A stretch of 42,362 nt of DNA. It comes from an uncultured Geobacteraceae bacterium (GTDB lineage Bacteria; Desulfobacterota; Desulfuromonadia; Geobacterales; Pseudopelobacteraceae). A program made the position numbers and the translations under genes. The DNA lies in contig CAJBRY010000695.1 of NCBI GenBank assembly GCA_903958085.1, positions 1 to 42,362 of the forward strand, in the 5' to 3' direction. How positions within the stretch are numbered: the stretch's first letter is position 1; each line of letters opens with the position of its first letter. The notes beneath the pieces are model-generated. The model worked only from the letters and a program-made list of their open reading frames with translations, was not told where the DNA came from and searched no databases. Shown here one piece after another: positions 7,095 to 13,506 of the stretch.

Positions 7095-7327
7095 AAACGA
7101 AAATTGCATCACAGATTGCCGGGAATAACGCAATTTTAGACGGGATCGAGTCAGCACTACTGACGGAGCAGCAGGAGGTGGCCATGTCAGTTTACAGGAA
7201 CACCGTTCAGGAGGAGTACAGAACTCCATGCACCCAAGATTTTCAAAGGTTTTATTCGTATTGGTGCCTTGAAGAGGGGCTCTTCAACGATATAGAACAG
7301 TCAGATATAGAACAGTCAGATAGATAG
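7091..7327 (+). CDS. Small hypothetical early protein
   Basis: The 78-residue product starts at an ATG overlapping the previous stop, with GAGGTG upstream. It is mostly helical and polar (GIESALLTEQQEVAMSVYRN). Its last codons are a duplicated 15-base unit that gives DIEQSDIEQSD at the C-terminus. No family recognised. Confidence 0.6.
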   Translation: MKTKIASQIAGNNAILDGIESALLTEQQEVAMSVYRNTVQEEYRTPCTQDFQRFYSYWCLEEGLFNDIEQSDIEQSDR

Positions 7328-7336
7328 GAGGGTAAG

Positions 7337-7525
7337 ATGAATAAAGATCTTTACGGAGCGGATAATATTGACAGTTATTTAGGAGATGGTGTGTATGTCA
7401 CTTTTGACGGATATAATATCTGGCTTCTGGCAAATAATAAAGATTACCCTACAGATCGTATATGTCTCGATCCTAGTGTAATTCAAGCATTAATTCGCTT
7501 TGCTGAACGTATGGGGGGGAAATGA
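7337..7525 (+). CDS. Small conserved-looking phage protein
   Basis: The 62-residue product starts after GGAGGG. The segment SYLGDGVYVTFDGYNIWLLA followed by an ICLDPSVIQALIRFAERM helix is a pattern I associate with a widespread small phage protein of unknown function. That is recollection, not a search. It overlaps the RadC-like gene by four bases (ATGA). Confidence 0.7.
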   Translation: MNKDLYGADNIDSYLGDGVYVTFDGYNIWLLANNKDYPTDRICLDPSVIQALIRFAERMGGK

Positions 7526-7983
7526 TGAAAACAATCAAAATGAAAACCATTAGACCTGTATTTGAAACACTCTCATTAACGTGCGATGATGAGGTAATAT
7601 ACAGGACTGGCACGCGGTACACGTCTCCCAGCCAGGTCCTGGGGTTCATGTCGTCGCTAAAAGATGAGGCAAAGGAATACTTCATCGCTCTGCATCTTGA
7701 CGGTAAAAACACTATTTCATGTCTGGAGGTCGTTTCGATTGGCTCTTTGAATCAAAGCGTTGTCCATCCCCGAGAGGTTTTTAAAACAGCTTTGCTCTCT
7801 TCGGCAGCGGGGATAATTCTGGTGCATAACCACCCCAGTGGGGACCCGAAACCCTCTGATGCGGACCGGACTACAACCCGGCGTCTCGCCGAAGCGGGGA
7901 TGATATTAGGCATCAAGATACTGGATCATATTATCATAGGAGACGGCAGTTATTTTTCCTTTGTAGAAGGGGGTATGCTATGA
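7522..7983 (+). CDS. RadC-like JAMM/MPN-domain protein
   Basis: The 153-residue product consists of the RadC JAB/MPN domain only; the N-terminal helix-hairpin-helix part of chromosomal RadC is absent. The metal site is intact: VHNHPSGDPKPSDAD gives H102, H104, S112 and D115 in the JAMM spacing HxH-x7-S-x2-D. Chromosomal RadC was once linked to repair, but its biochemical role is unsettled. Short forms are common in phages and mobile elements. It is coupled to both neighbours by ATGA overlaps. Confidence 0.85.
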   Translation: MMKTIKMKTIRPVFETLSLTCDDEVIYRTGTRYTSPSQVLGFMSSLKDEAKEYFIALHLDGKNTISCLEVVSIGSLNQSVVHPREVFKTALLSSAAGIILVHNHPSGDPKPSDADRTTTRRLAEAGMILGIKILDHIIIGDGSYFSFVEGGML

Positions 7984-8171
7984 AACTGGTGAATTTAAGA
8001 AGGATCCGGAAGTCGAGATTTATCACGAGGGAAATGCTCGCTTATATGGCGAGCTGTTCGACCAGGACTATTGATTATTGGGAGTCGGGACGTTCTACTA
8101 CAATAAATTTTGCTCGTAGGGTAGCACGGGAATTGAATGTCACTATAGACGAGCTAACAAAGGAGAAATAA
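7980..8171 (+). CDS. XRE-family helix-turn-helix regulator
   Basis: The 63-residue product is a single Cro/CI-like helix-turn-helix: FITREMLAYMASCSTRTIDY carries the two DNA-reading helices, followed by WESGRSTTINFARRVARELN and the usual C-terminal IDEL. The length is typical of Cro-type proteins. It is coupled to the RadC-like gene and is followed at once by a promoter and terminator. It is one of two visible DNA-binding regulators and a candidate to act on the operators near 5.75-5.87 kb; that pairing is inference. Confidence 0.8.
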   Translation: MKLVNLRRIRKSRFITREMLAYMASCSTRTIDYWESGRSTTINFARRVARELNVTIDELTKEK

Positions 8172-8200
8172 TTGACCATGTTCTTTTTATGTGCTAGTAT
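8172..8200 (+). promoter_or_regulatory. Strong candidate promoter
   Basis: TTGACC (8172-8177), a 17-base spacer and TAGTAT (8195-8200) give near-consensus -35 and -10 boxes at ideal spacing. It starts one base after the XRE gene stop. The only thing within 70 bases downstream is a terminator. Confidence 0.65.
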
Positions 8201-8206
8201 CTCCTT

Positions 8207-8276
8207 CAAGTCACCTCGGCTTGTTGCTCCCCTTTGATCCCGCCCCGGCCTCCCTTCCGGGTGCGGGATTTTTTTT
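8207..8276 (+). ncRNA. Predicted short RNA between promoter and terminator
   Basis: Initiation about seven bases after the -10 box at 8200 and termination at the hairpin ending near 8276 predict a transcript of roughly 70 bases with no reading frame of note. Its 5' half (near CACCTCGGCTTGTTGCTCCC) would be unpaired and could base-pair with a target. It may instead be the start of longer transcripts that read through under antitermination. Evidence is positional only. Confidence 0.35.
8237..8276 (+). terminator. Rho-independent terminator
   Basis: The stem pairs ATCCCGC-CCCGG (8237-8248) with CCGGG-T-GCGGGAT (8257-8269), with one bulged T and an 8-base loop, followed directly by a run of eight T (8269-8276). 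This is a textbook intrinsic terminator. It divides the first cluster of early genes from the next. Confidence 0.85.
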
Positions 8277-8383
8277 CTCTCTCCTTAAACATCCATACAG
8301 TATCTAAAATATCCGCTTGACTTATTCTTCTTATACTATTAAGCTGTTACTGCATGATAACTATATGCTAACAGGAGCTGGAG

Positions 8384-8545
8384 ATGGCACTCAAAAAAGA
8401 ACGGATTGTATCAATAAATGTCAGGGTCCCAATGGCGCGGTTCCGCCAGATTGTAGCGGTAACGAAAGCAAAAGGCATTCTCAACCCCACCGAGTTCAGC
8501 CGACAAGCGATTTATGCCGCTGTCGATTTAGAGATGAAACTTTAG
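8384..8545 (+). CDS. Small ribbon-helix-helix (CopG/Arc-type) regulator
   Basis: The 53-codon gene has AGGAG six bases before its ATG. The product has the ribbon-helix-helix plan: a short basic strand (ERIVSINVRVPMARFRQIV), a first helix, a turn around GILNPTEFSR, and a second helix (QAIYAAVDLEMKL). Such proteins dimerise through the strand and bind direct or inverted operator repeats. It is the first gene after the 8.25 kb terminator. Targets cannot be read from the sequence, but repeated arrays bound by this family exist in other systems. Confidence 0.75.
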   Translation: MALKKERIVSINVRVPMARFRQIVAVTKAKGILNPTEFSRQAIYAAVDLEMKL

Positions 8546-8554
8546 GGGGAGATC

Positions 8555-8872
8555 ATGCCAGCCAAGGGACGAAAGTTCGACAAGAATAAACGAGAGTGGT
8601 TTGCTATGCCGCTTGTCGTAATAGAGTTGTTAGCTGATGTTTTCAATGCGGGTGAAAAGAAGTATGAAACTTTTAATTGCCTACAAACTTTCGATGACGC
8701 TGACAGGCGCTTTTACAACGCAGCCATGAGGCACCTTGTCAAATGCCAAATGGACCCATTAGCCCGGGATGAAGAAACTGGCTGTTTCCATGGTAGTCAA
8801 GTAGCATGGAATATGCTGATGCGAGTTTATCACTGCGAAAAGCAGCCAAAGGGGGGGGAAAATGAAATGTGA
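8555..8872 (+). CDS. dATP/dGTP diphosphohydrolase-like protein (DUF5664 type)
   Basis: The 105-residue product matches the phage family formerly called DUF5664: KGRKFDKNKREWFAMPLVVI, an AGEKKYETFNC segment (family form GxxKYxxxNW), then AAMRHL and DEETGCFHGSQVAWNMLM (family form RHL...DxETGxxHxxHA). Members are all-helical dNTP pyrophosphohydrolases, and related MazZ-type enzymes work in the 2-aminoadenine genome pathway. No PurZ or DatZ homologue is visible here, so a general role in nucleotide-pool editing is more likely. The ribosome site GGGGGAG precedes the ATG. Confidence 0.7.
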   Translation: MPAKGRKFDKNKREWFAMPLVVIELLADVFNAGEKKYETFNCLQTFDDADRRFYNAAMRHLVKCQMDPLARDEETGCFHGSQVAWNMLMRVYHCEKQPKGGENEM

Positions 8873-9209
8873 ACATTGTGGTTCTGGACGAATTATCGAT
8901 GCCAGAATACAACCGTGGCATATGCCAGCCGTTAAATGTCAACATTGTGGATGGCATAAAGAGTTGCCTTTTGAGTGGCAGAAATCGACTGTACCTGCTC
9001 GGCTTGCCGAACTAGACCGGGCGATGTTCCGTTACTGCTCTACCCCAAAATGCGGCGAACGGATCGACGAAAGAAACCTATCTGGCAAGTGCAGATCTTG
9101 CCGGGGTATTGAACAGGCCGAGGCAGCACTACAGAAGAAGTTAGCGAGGAGAGTTGAGAGACGCGAACGGAGAGAGGCATCACGTCAATGTCAGCTTAGT
9201 AGGAGGTGA
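8862..9209 (+). CDS. Zinc-ribbon protein
   Basis: The 115-residue product has three possible metal sites: CEHCG (3-7) with CQHCGWH (26-32), then YCSTPKCGERI with CRSCRG. It ends in a very basic helix (KKLARRVERRERREASRQ). That combination suggests a nucleic-acid-binding protein. The start overlaps the previous gene and has AAAGGGGGGGG upstream. No specific family recognised. Confidence 0.65.
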   Translation: MKCEHCGSGRIIDARIQPWHMPAVKCQHCGWHKELPFEWQKSTVPARLAELDRAMFRYCSTPKCGERIDERNLSGKCRSCRGIEQAEAALQKKLARRVERRERREASRQCQLSRR

Positions 9210-9213
9210 CCTG

Positions 9214-9369
9214 ATGAGGCACACTAAACTGCATCTTGCACATCACTGTCCCAGGTGTCAGGCATGGACGAAAGGGAAATGTTACTGCGACATATGTCTC
9301 GGGGTATTGCGGCGTGTATATATTGTCACTGCTAAAATCCCCTATCATATGCTGAAAGAATGGAGGTAA
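9214..9369 (+). CDS. Small zinc-finger-like protein
   Basis: The 51-residue product contains HHCPRCQAWTKGKCYCDICL, two CxxC pairs typical of a zinc ribbon, followed by a hydrophobic segment. The frame is open further upstream into the preceding gene, but the ATG at 9214 is preferred because AGGAGGTGA lies directly before it. Function unknown. Confidence 0.65.
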   Translation: MRHTKLHLAHHCPRCQAWTKGKCYCDICLGVLRRVYIVTAKIPYHMLKEWR

Positions 9370-9372
9370 ACG

Positions 9373-9558
9373 ATGCAAAAGCCTAGATCAACGGCAGAAA
9401 TGGCCTGGATAACTCTCCTACTTTTTGCGGTAGTCGGGTTGGCTGGCTGGCTGGTGTGGCGCATTGAGTTCGAATCCGAGCCAAGAGGCGAGGTACAGGT
9501 CAAGTCTATGCAGGGCGTAATTCGTTATCAGGCAAGGCAAATTGAAAAGGAATTGTGA
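9373..9558 (+). CDS. Small single-pass membrane protein
   Basis: The 61-residue product has one clear membrane segment (about 11-30, WITLLLFAVVGLAGWLVWRI) and a short polar tail predicted to be cytoplasmic or periplasmic. The ribosome site TGGAGG precedes the ATG. In an early operon such a protein might act at the envelope (for example superinfection exclusion), but nothing specific is visible. Confidence 0.65.
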   Translation: MQKPRSTAEMAWITLLLFAVVGLAGWLVWRIEFESEPRGEVQVKSMQGVIRYQARQIEKEL

Positions 9559-9609
9559 GTTAACGGCTTATGTGTCCACTCTGCAACCTGCCGTGATAAG
9601 GAGGTCCCC

Positions 9610-9798
9610 GTGCAGATCACCATTGAATATTTGGACGGCACCACTGAGGTATTCCCCGAAACGTCACGCGCTGGCGGAAGCTACTGCACTTCCGGCAAGG
9701 CAGAAATGGGGTGGTACATCGTGTCGGATGCTTATGGCAATCAGACGAAAATTCCGGCAGACAGAATCAAGGCGGTGCGTACCTCTTGTGGCGGTTAG
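9610..9798 (+). CDS. Small hypothetical early protein, GTG start
   Basis: The 62-residue product starts with GTG, five bases after a perfect AAGGAGG. It is predicted mostly beta: MQITIEYLDGTTEVFPETSR, then a WYIVSDAYGNQTKIPADRI segment. I recall short phage proteins with a similar hairpin layout but cannot name a family. Another frame is open across this stretch but has no comparable start signal. Confidence 0.65.
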   Translation: MQITIEYLDGTTEVFPETSRAGGSYCTSGKAEMGWYIVSDAYGNQTKIPADRIKAVRTSCGG

Positions 9799-9809
9799 AT
9801 GGAGGTTTT

Positions 9810-9884
9810 ATGTTTCGCTGCGAAGTACCAGAAGATCAAAAGTCAATTCACTTGGCTTGTGGCGAAATAGTGAGTTTTAGTTAG
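9810..9884 (+). CDS. 24-residue mini-gene or gene remnant ahead of the first GACNN array
   Basis: An ATG with GGAGG four bases upstream opens a 24-codon frame ending EIVSFS-stop. The last 22 bases, including the stop, are identical to the end of the gene at 10591-11148, which also ends EIVSFS directly before a GACNN array. It could be a real small peptide or what remains after recombination between arrays removed a larger gene. I favour the remnant reading. Confidence 0.4.
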   Translation: MFRCEVPEDQKSIHLACGEIVSFS

Positions 9885-9897
9885 CCAGGCGCGTCGT

Positions 9898-9970
9898 GAC
9901 AGGACGGGACAGGACGCGACAGGACGCGACTAGACACGACACGACCAGACTTGACAAGACTTGACAAGAC
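9898..9970 (+). repeat. GACNN pentanucleotide array 1
   Basis: Fifteen consecutive GAC triplets sit in strict 5-base register (9898, 9903, 9908 ... 9968), with the two intervening bases varying. The array ends in GACAAGACAAGGGATTTATA and leads into AAGGGGTAG and the start of the gene at 9995. Related triplets (GGC at 9888, GTC at 9893) extend the register upstream. It begins a few bases after the mini-gene stop. Confidence 0.9.
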
Positions 9971-9994
9971 AAGGGATTTATAAGGGGTAGGTAA

Positions 9995-10474
9995 ATGGAA
10001 ATTATTCAACAAATGAGCATCGATGCACGGCTGATCTCGGATCGGATGGCCGTTCTGCCAGAAGGCGCAATAATTACATATGAAACTATCGAGTCGGTTG
10101 CTGGCCGAAATCGGGAAAAATTAAGGGGTGCAATTACTACCGCACTACGGGAACAACTGAGGCATGGTCGGGTGTTTTGTGGTATCCGCATGGTAGGGTA
10201 TCAGCGTATCGGAGACACCAAAAAAGTTGATTTGTCGTTAACCAATTTGAAACGGGTACGGAAAGTCGTTGCGAAAAGCAAACGTATTCTTGAAGCCGTG
10301 GACGATTTTAGCAGCCTACCGAATACATACAAAGTTCAACACAATGCTGCCTATTCGATGTGCGGCACTATTGAACAGTTTACGAGACAGAGTAGTGTAA
10401 AACGAATTGAAGACCAATGTCTGCGAGTAAACAGCGTATTGCCGTTTGAAGAGACATTGAAGCAGTTCAGTTAG
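9995..10474 (+). CDS. Winged-helix-like phage protein of unknown function
   Basis: The 159-residue product follows GACNN array 1 and uses AAGGGG as ribosome site. Its first 75 residues have the layout IDARLISDRMAVLPEGAIIT YETIESVAGRN, a helix with ALREQLRHGRVFCGIRMVGY and then QRI. I associate this with a small phage family of winged-helix type (AIxYexLsxxiGRd...R..L..AR..L....VFxxVRgxGxxRl). The remaining half is basic then polar. It is flanked on both sides by GACNN arrays. Confidence 0.6.
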   Translation: MEIIQQMSIDARLISDRMAVLPEGAIITYETIESVAGRNREKLRGAITTALREQLRHGRVFCGIRMVGYQRIGDTKKVDLSLTNLKRVRKVVAKSKRILEAVDDFSSLPNTYKVQHNAAYSMCGTIEQFTRQSSVKRIEDQCLRVNSVLPFEETLKQFS

Positions 10475-10477
10475 CCC

Positions 10478-10530
10478 GACGGGGCTTGGCAGGACCCGAC
10501 GCGACCTGACCTGACAAGACACGACAAGAC
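10478..10530 (+). repeat. GACNN pentanucleotide array 2
   Basis: Eleven units lie in strict 5-base register (10478 to 10528): nine GAC and two GGC (10483, 10488). The array begins a few bases after the stop of the preceding gene and ends in the same core as array 1, GACAAGACAAGGGATTTATA, followed by AGGGGTAG. The next gene starts about 50 bases further on with its own AAGGGGAG site. Confidence 0.9.
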
Positions 10531-10590
10531 AAGGGATTTATAAGGGGTAGCAACGGCGCATAGCCAACACATAACAAGGGGAGATACACT

Positions 10591-11148
10591 ATGAAAACAG
10601 CGATTGTCAAATTAACCTCCACAACGCCCTATTCACAGGGCAAGCATTACACAACGCCAAAGCTAGACAAAGAATTACACTGCGATTACGAACAACGTAC
10701 ATGGGCTGATCGTTTACATTTAGATGAGGATGGGAACGTGTTTATTCCTCCGATGGCACTCAAAAACTGTCTGTCGGAATGTGCAAAATACCTCGGGATT
10801 CAAGTTCCAGGCAAAGGGAAAGCGAATTATACAAAACATTTCGAGGCTGGCTTAATGGTGATGGATCGGATCTTGTTATCTGTTCATAAATCAGAGGTAG
10901 AGAGCGAGGAGTTTTTTGTTCCTTCTGATGGACGCAGAGGCGGTGGCTCCAGGGTTCTGAAACGCTTCCCGCTGATTCGGAAATGGGCTTCAACCGCGAC
11001 AGTATATATCCTGGATGAAACGATCACTCGTGAGGTGTTGCAGCTACACTTAGAAGGTGCCGGTTCTTTTATCGGGGTGGGTAGGTTTCGGCCTAGAAAT
11101 AATGGATTCTACGGCAGATTTTTAGCTGAAATAGTGAGTTTTAGTTAG
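10591..11148 (+). CDS. Unknown protein with RAMP/Cas7-like motif layout
   Basis: The 185-residue product lies between GACNN arrays 2 and 3. I do not recognise it with certainty. The layout DGNVFIPPMALKNCLSECAK (about residues 47-66), and near the C-terminus GAGSFIGVGRFRPRNNGFYG followed by RF, resembles RAMP-fold proteins of the Cas7 type: an xIPxxxLKxxLR-like helix and a late glycine-rich loop. A middle segment (SDGRRGGGSRVLKRFPLIRK) is basic and could bind nucleic acid. The similarity is at motif level only and may be chance. Other possibilities are an unrelated single-strand-binding or recombination accessory protein. Confidence 0.5.
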   Translation: MKTAIVKLTSTTPYSQGKHYTTPKLDKELHCDYEQRTWADRLHLDEDGNVFIPPMALKNCLSECAKYLGIQVPGKGKANYTKHFEAGLMVMDRILLSVHKSEVESEEFFVPSDGRRGGGSRVLKRFPLIRKWASTATVYILDETITREVLQLHLEGAGSFIGVGRFRPRNNGFYGRFLAEIVSFS

Positions 11149-11151
11149 CAA

Positions 11152-11234
11152 GGCATGACTGGGCGGGACGCGACTAGACACGACCGGACAAGACGGGACA
11201 GGACGAGACCGGACATGACACGACACGACAAGAC
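11152..11234 (+). repeat. GACNN pentanucleotide array 3
   Basis: Seventeen units in strict 5-base register from 11152 to 11232 (15 GAC, two GGC at 11152 and 11162). It starts directly after a stop codon whose preceding 22 bases match those before array 1, and ends with GACAAGACAAGGGATTTATA as in arrays 1 and 2. The downstream gene starts about 40 bases later after a G-rich segment. Confidence 0.9.
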
Positions 11235-11273
11235 AAGGGATTTATAAGAAAGAGGTGGGGGGGGAATTACGAG

Positions 11274-12113
11274 ATGGTTGCAGGTAGCCCACGCAAGGCC
11301 ACTGATGAACAACTGGTATCCACATATAAAGAACTCGGTAGCATTTGGGCTGTCGCTGATAAGTTCAAAATGTGTGGTCAATCAGTCCATGAACGACTGC
11401 AAAAACTCAGCGCGATACCTCAGTGGAAATGGACTGTCGAGGAAGATGTGCTACTGGTCCAGCTCTATAAAAAAGCAGGGGATAACAAAACCTTTCTTGA
11501 TGAGCTGGAAGTTATTTCCAAGCGTCACAAGTCTAATATTTGTAGGCGTGCCAGAAAACTAAACCTCACTAACAAAAACAGGAAGTACGAAGAAATACTT
11601 GTTACTGAAATGGCTGACCGAGCAGGTAGGCAGATAGAGACAAAAGGTATGGCTGGCAAGACTCATTCAGATGAGTCAAAAAAACGTAACTCAATATCCA
11701 CCAGCACTGCAAGATCAAGAACTGTTTCCGGGAAACGCAAAGACCTTAGTTGCTTTTTCAGGAGTAAGATCGAAGCGAACTACGCAAGATTTCTAAATTA
11801 CATCGGCCTGACCTGGGCATACGAACCAAAGACATTCATTTTTGAAGAGATTAAGCGCGGGACACTCAGCTATACACCCGATTTTTATTGTCCAGACAAC
11901 GGCAAATGGTACGAAGTCAAAGGGTGGTTTGATGCTACTTCTGTTACAAGGATGAAGAGGTTCAAGATTTATTATCCAGAGGAAGCAAAAAACACGGTGA
12001 TAGTTGCTCAGTCAAAGAAAACATACGAACAGGCTCTTGTTCTTGGTTATGACGTGATTCGCTATGAAGAGGTCGAGAAGCAATACAAAAATTTGCCAAA
12101 TTGGGAAAAATAA
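11274..12113 (+). CDS. PD-(D/E)XK homing-type endonuclease with HTH domains
   Basis: The 279-residue product has an N-terminal helix-turn-helix (about 10-45), a second Myb/HTH-like helical unit (50-97, KWTVEEDVLLVQLYKK...), a NUMOD3-like linker (124-143, KGMAGKTHSDESKKRN) and a C-terminal nuclease domain: SKIEANYARFL (E167), YTPDF (D203) and WYEVKG (E214, K216). This is the layout of free-standing phage nucleases related to homing endonucleases. It follows GACNN array 3. It may cut target DNA lacking this locus and so spread itself. A role in recombination or resolution is the main alternative. Confidence 0.7.
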   Translation: MVAGSPRKATDEQLVSTYKELGSIWAVADKFKMCGQSVHERLQKLSAIPQWKWTVEEDVLLVQLYKKAGDNKTFLDELEVISKRHKSNICRRARKLNLTNKNRKYEEILVTEMADRAGRQIETKGMAGKTHSDESKKRNSISTSTARSRTVSGKRKDLSCFFRSKIEANYARFLNYIGLTWAYEPKTFIFEEIKRGTLSYTPDFYCPDNGKWYEVKGWFDATSVTRMKRFKIYYPEEAKNTVIVAQSKKTYEQALVLGYDVIRYEEVEKQYKNLPNWEK

Positions 12114-12131
12114 CAGGGGAGCGAACAAACT

Positions 12132-12398
12132 ATGAGATGTGCTGAAGTAAATTATAAGGGGTTACCCTTATCCGTATATTATGAATTAGTTCCACCGTAT
12201 CGAGGTAGCAGAGACAAGTACGGAGCGCCCGAGGAACCGGACGAAGATGGGGGAATAGAGGTTGATGACGTTAGCATAACGTGTTGTCATGTGTCCTGCC
12301 AAGAAATAAGCATTATGGAATTATTGTCAGAGACGCAGATGGAAGAGATTATCAGGTTGGTTACTGAATACATAGGGGAGGAATCAGATGCTATATGA
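12132..12398 (+). CDS. Small acidic phage protein
   Basis: The 88-residue product has the pattern YYELVPPYRGSRDKYGAPEE PDEDGGIEVDDVSI, then a helix (ETQMEEIIRLVTEYIGEE). I recall a widespread phage family with a similar GxxDrYG.p.ePdep.eieI core of unknown function. The ribosome site is AGGGGAG. It overlaps the next gene by eleven bases. Confidence 0.6.
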   Translation: MRCAEVNYKGLPLSVYYELVPPYRGSRDKYGAPEEPDEDGGIEVDDVSITCCHVSCQEISIMELLSETQMEEIIRLVTEYIGEESDAI

Positions 12399-12657
12399 AT
12401 GTTCGTGCGGTAGTACCTATACAAGCCAGGAGGGGGTAGTGCTATGTACGTCTAATGAACATGGGAGTGGCAAAGACAAATATAGGTCATCGAGCAAGAA
12501 TTTCGGGCATGAATTGAACATGGGGATTGAAGCATTCTGTTGGGAGTGCGGTATTCCTCTACTCACCACGTTTGAAATTTCGACAGGAGGGACTTGTATT
12601 TCTATGAGGGTAGTTCCTCATATCTGTTCAGTGGCTGACGATGACGACAACAAATAA
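12388..12657 (+). CDS. Small cysteine-containing protein
   Basis: The 89-residue product begins MLYECSCGSTYTSQEGVVLC, a CxC...C pattern, and has a later CWECG, suggesting a metal-binding ribbon. The start has GGGGAGG upstream and overlaps the previous gene, indicating coupling. It sits directly before the recombination exonuclease. No family recognised. Confidence 0.6.
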   Translation: MLYECSCGSTYTSQEGVVLCTSNEHGSGKDKYRSSSKNFGHELNMGIEAFCWECGIPLLTTFEISTGGTCISMRVVPHICSVADDDDNK

Positions 12658-12667
12658 GGAGTATAGT

Positions 12668-13486
12668 ATGCAGCAACCCTTACCATACCAGCCGGGAGTG
12701 TATGCCGGCATAAAAGACACGGTATATCACGGACTGACACAATATTGTTCTAAATCCTATTTATGGAAACTCGGTAAAACTCCGGCAGCAGCTAGAATTA
12801 TTCAACCCGATGTACCTGTGCTACAATTTGGGAGAGCAGCACACACCCTATTATTGGAAGGGTGGACGCACTTCCAGAACTGTTATGCCGCTTTGCCTCC
12901 AGGCCTAGACCGTAGAACAAGTTTAGGCAAAGCGGCATACACTAAATGTATGGAAGAAAACGCAGGGAAAGACTTTATTTCCGGTGACGACTTTTCTAAA
13001 TTGTTGGAAATGCAGGAAGCTGTCAGGAACCATCCGTTCGCGTCGAAACTTCTTGAAGAAGGGCAATCAGAACAAACGGTCATTTGGAAAGACTTGGATT
13101 CGGGGTTATGGTGCAAATGCCGACCAGACCGGATACCAATCGGTGACAAGGGCATATTAGTAGATTTGAAGACATGCGCCAACGCTGATGAATACAATTT
13201 CAGCAGAGATGTTGTCAAATATGGGTATGCCGTCCAAGCAGCGTTTTATTTGGATGGTATGAATGCCGTTACCGCAAAGGCGTATGATGCGTTTTGTTTT
13301 GTCGCAGTCAGCAAAGAGGCCCCGTATCAGACAGAGGTATATATGCTAGATGAAGAGTTCCTAGAATACGGCAGAAACGAATATCGACGCCTGATTAATA
13401 TTGAATTAGCATGTAGACAGACTGGCATATATCCGAATTATGTTAACCCGACAATAGTAGTGCTATCCAAACCCGGCTATTTATAG
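12668..13486 (+). CDS. RecE/exonuclease VIII-like PD-(D/E)XK exonuclease
   Basis: The 272-residue product has the RecB-type nuclease layout seen in RecE C-terminal domains (PDDEXK_12 family): FGRAAHTLLLEG (H59), CKCRPDRI (D154), LVDLKTC (D166, K168) and a later YAVQAAFYLDG helix. It would resect 5' strands at DNA ends to load the annealing protein encoded immediately downstream. The ATG at 12668 is preferred over an earlier in-frame start because AAGGAG lies six bases before it. Exonuclease plus RecT pairs are the standard phage recombination module. Confidence 0.85.
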   Translation: MQQPLPYQPGVYAGIKDTVYHGLTQYCSKSYLWKLGKTPAAARIIQPDVPVLQFGRAAHTLLLEGWTHFQNCYAALPPGLDRRTSLGKAAYTKCMEENAGKDFISGDDFSKLLEMQEAVRNHPFASKLLEEGQSEQTVIWKDLDSGLWCKCRPDRIPIGDKGILVDLKTCANADEYNFSRDVVKYGYAVQAAFYLDGMNAVTAKAYDAFCFVAVSKEAPYQTEVYMLDEEFLEYGRNEYRRLINIELACRQTGIYPNYVNPTIVVLSKPGYL

Positions 13487-13506
13487 CCAAACATAAGGAG
13501 TAAAAA

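Noticed and set aside
8317-8337. TTGACT and TATACT upstream of the RHH gene
   Set aside because: The spacing is only 9 bases, far too short for a single promoter, and neither box has a partner at 17 bases.
9898-11234. CRISPR array as explanation for the repeated blocks
   Set aside because: The units are 5 bases with no 25-40-base repeats or spacers and no cas genes.
11145-11381. Minus-strand frame of 78 codons with Ser/Leu/Arg/Val repetition across array 3
   Set aside because: It is only the translation of the GACNN repeat on the opposite strand and has no ribosome site.
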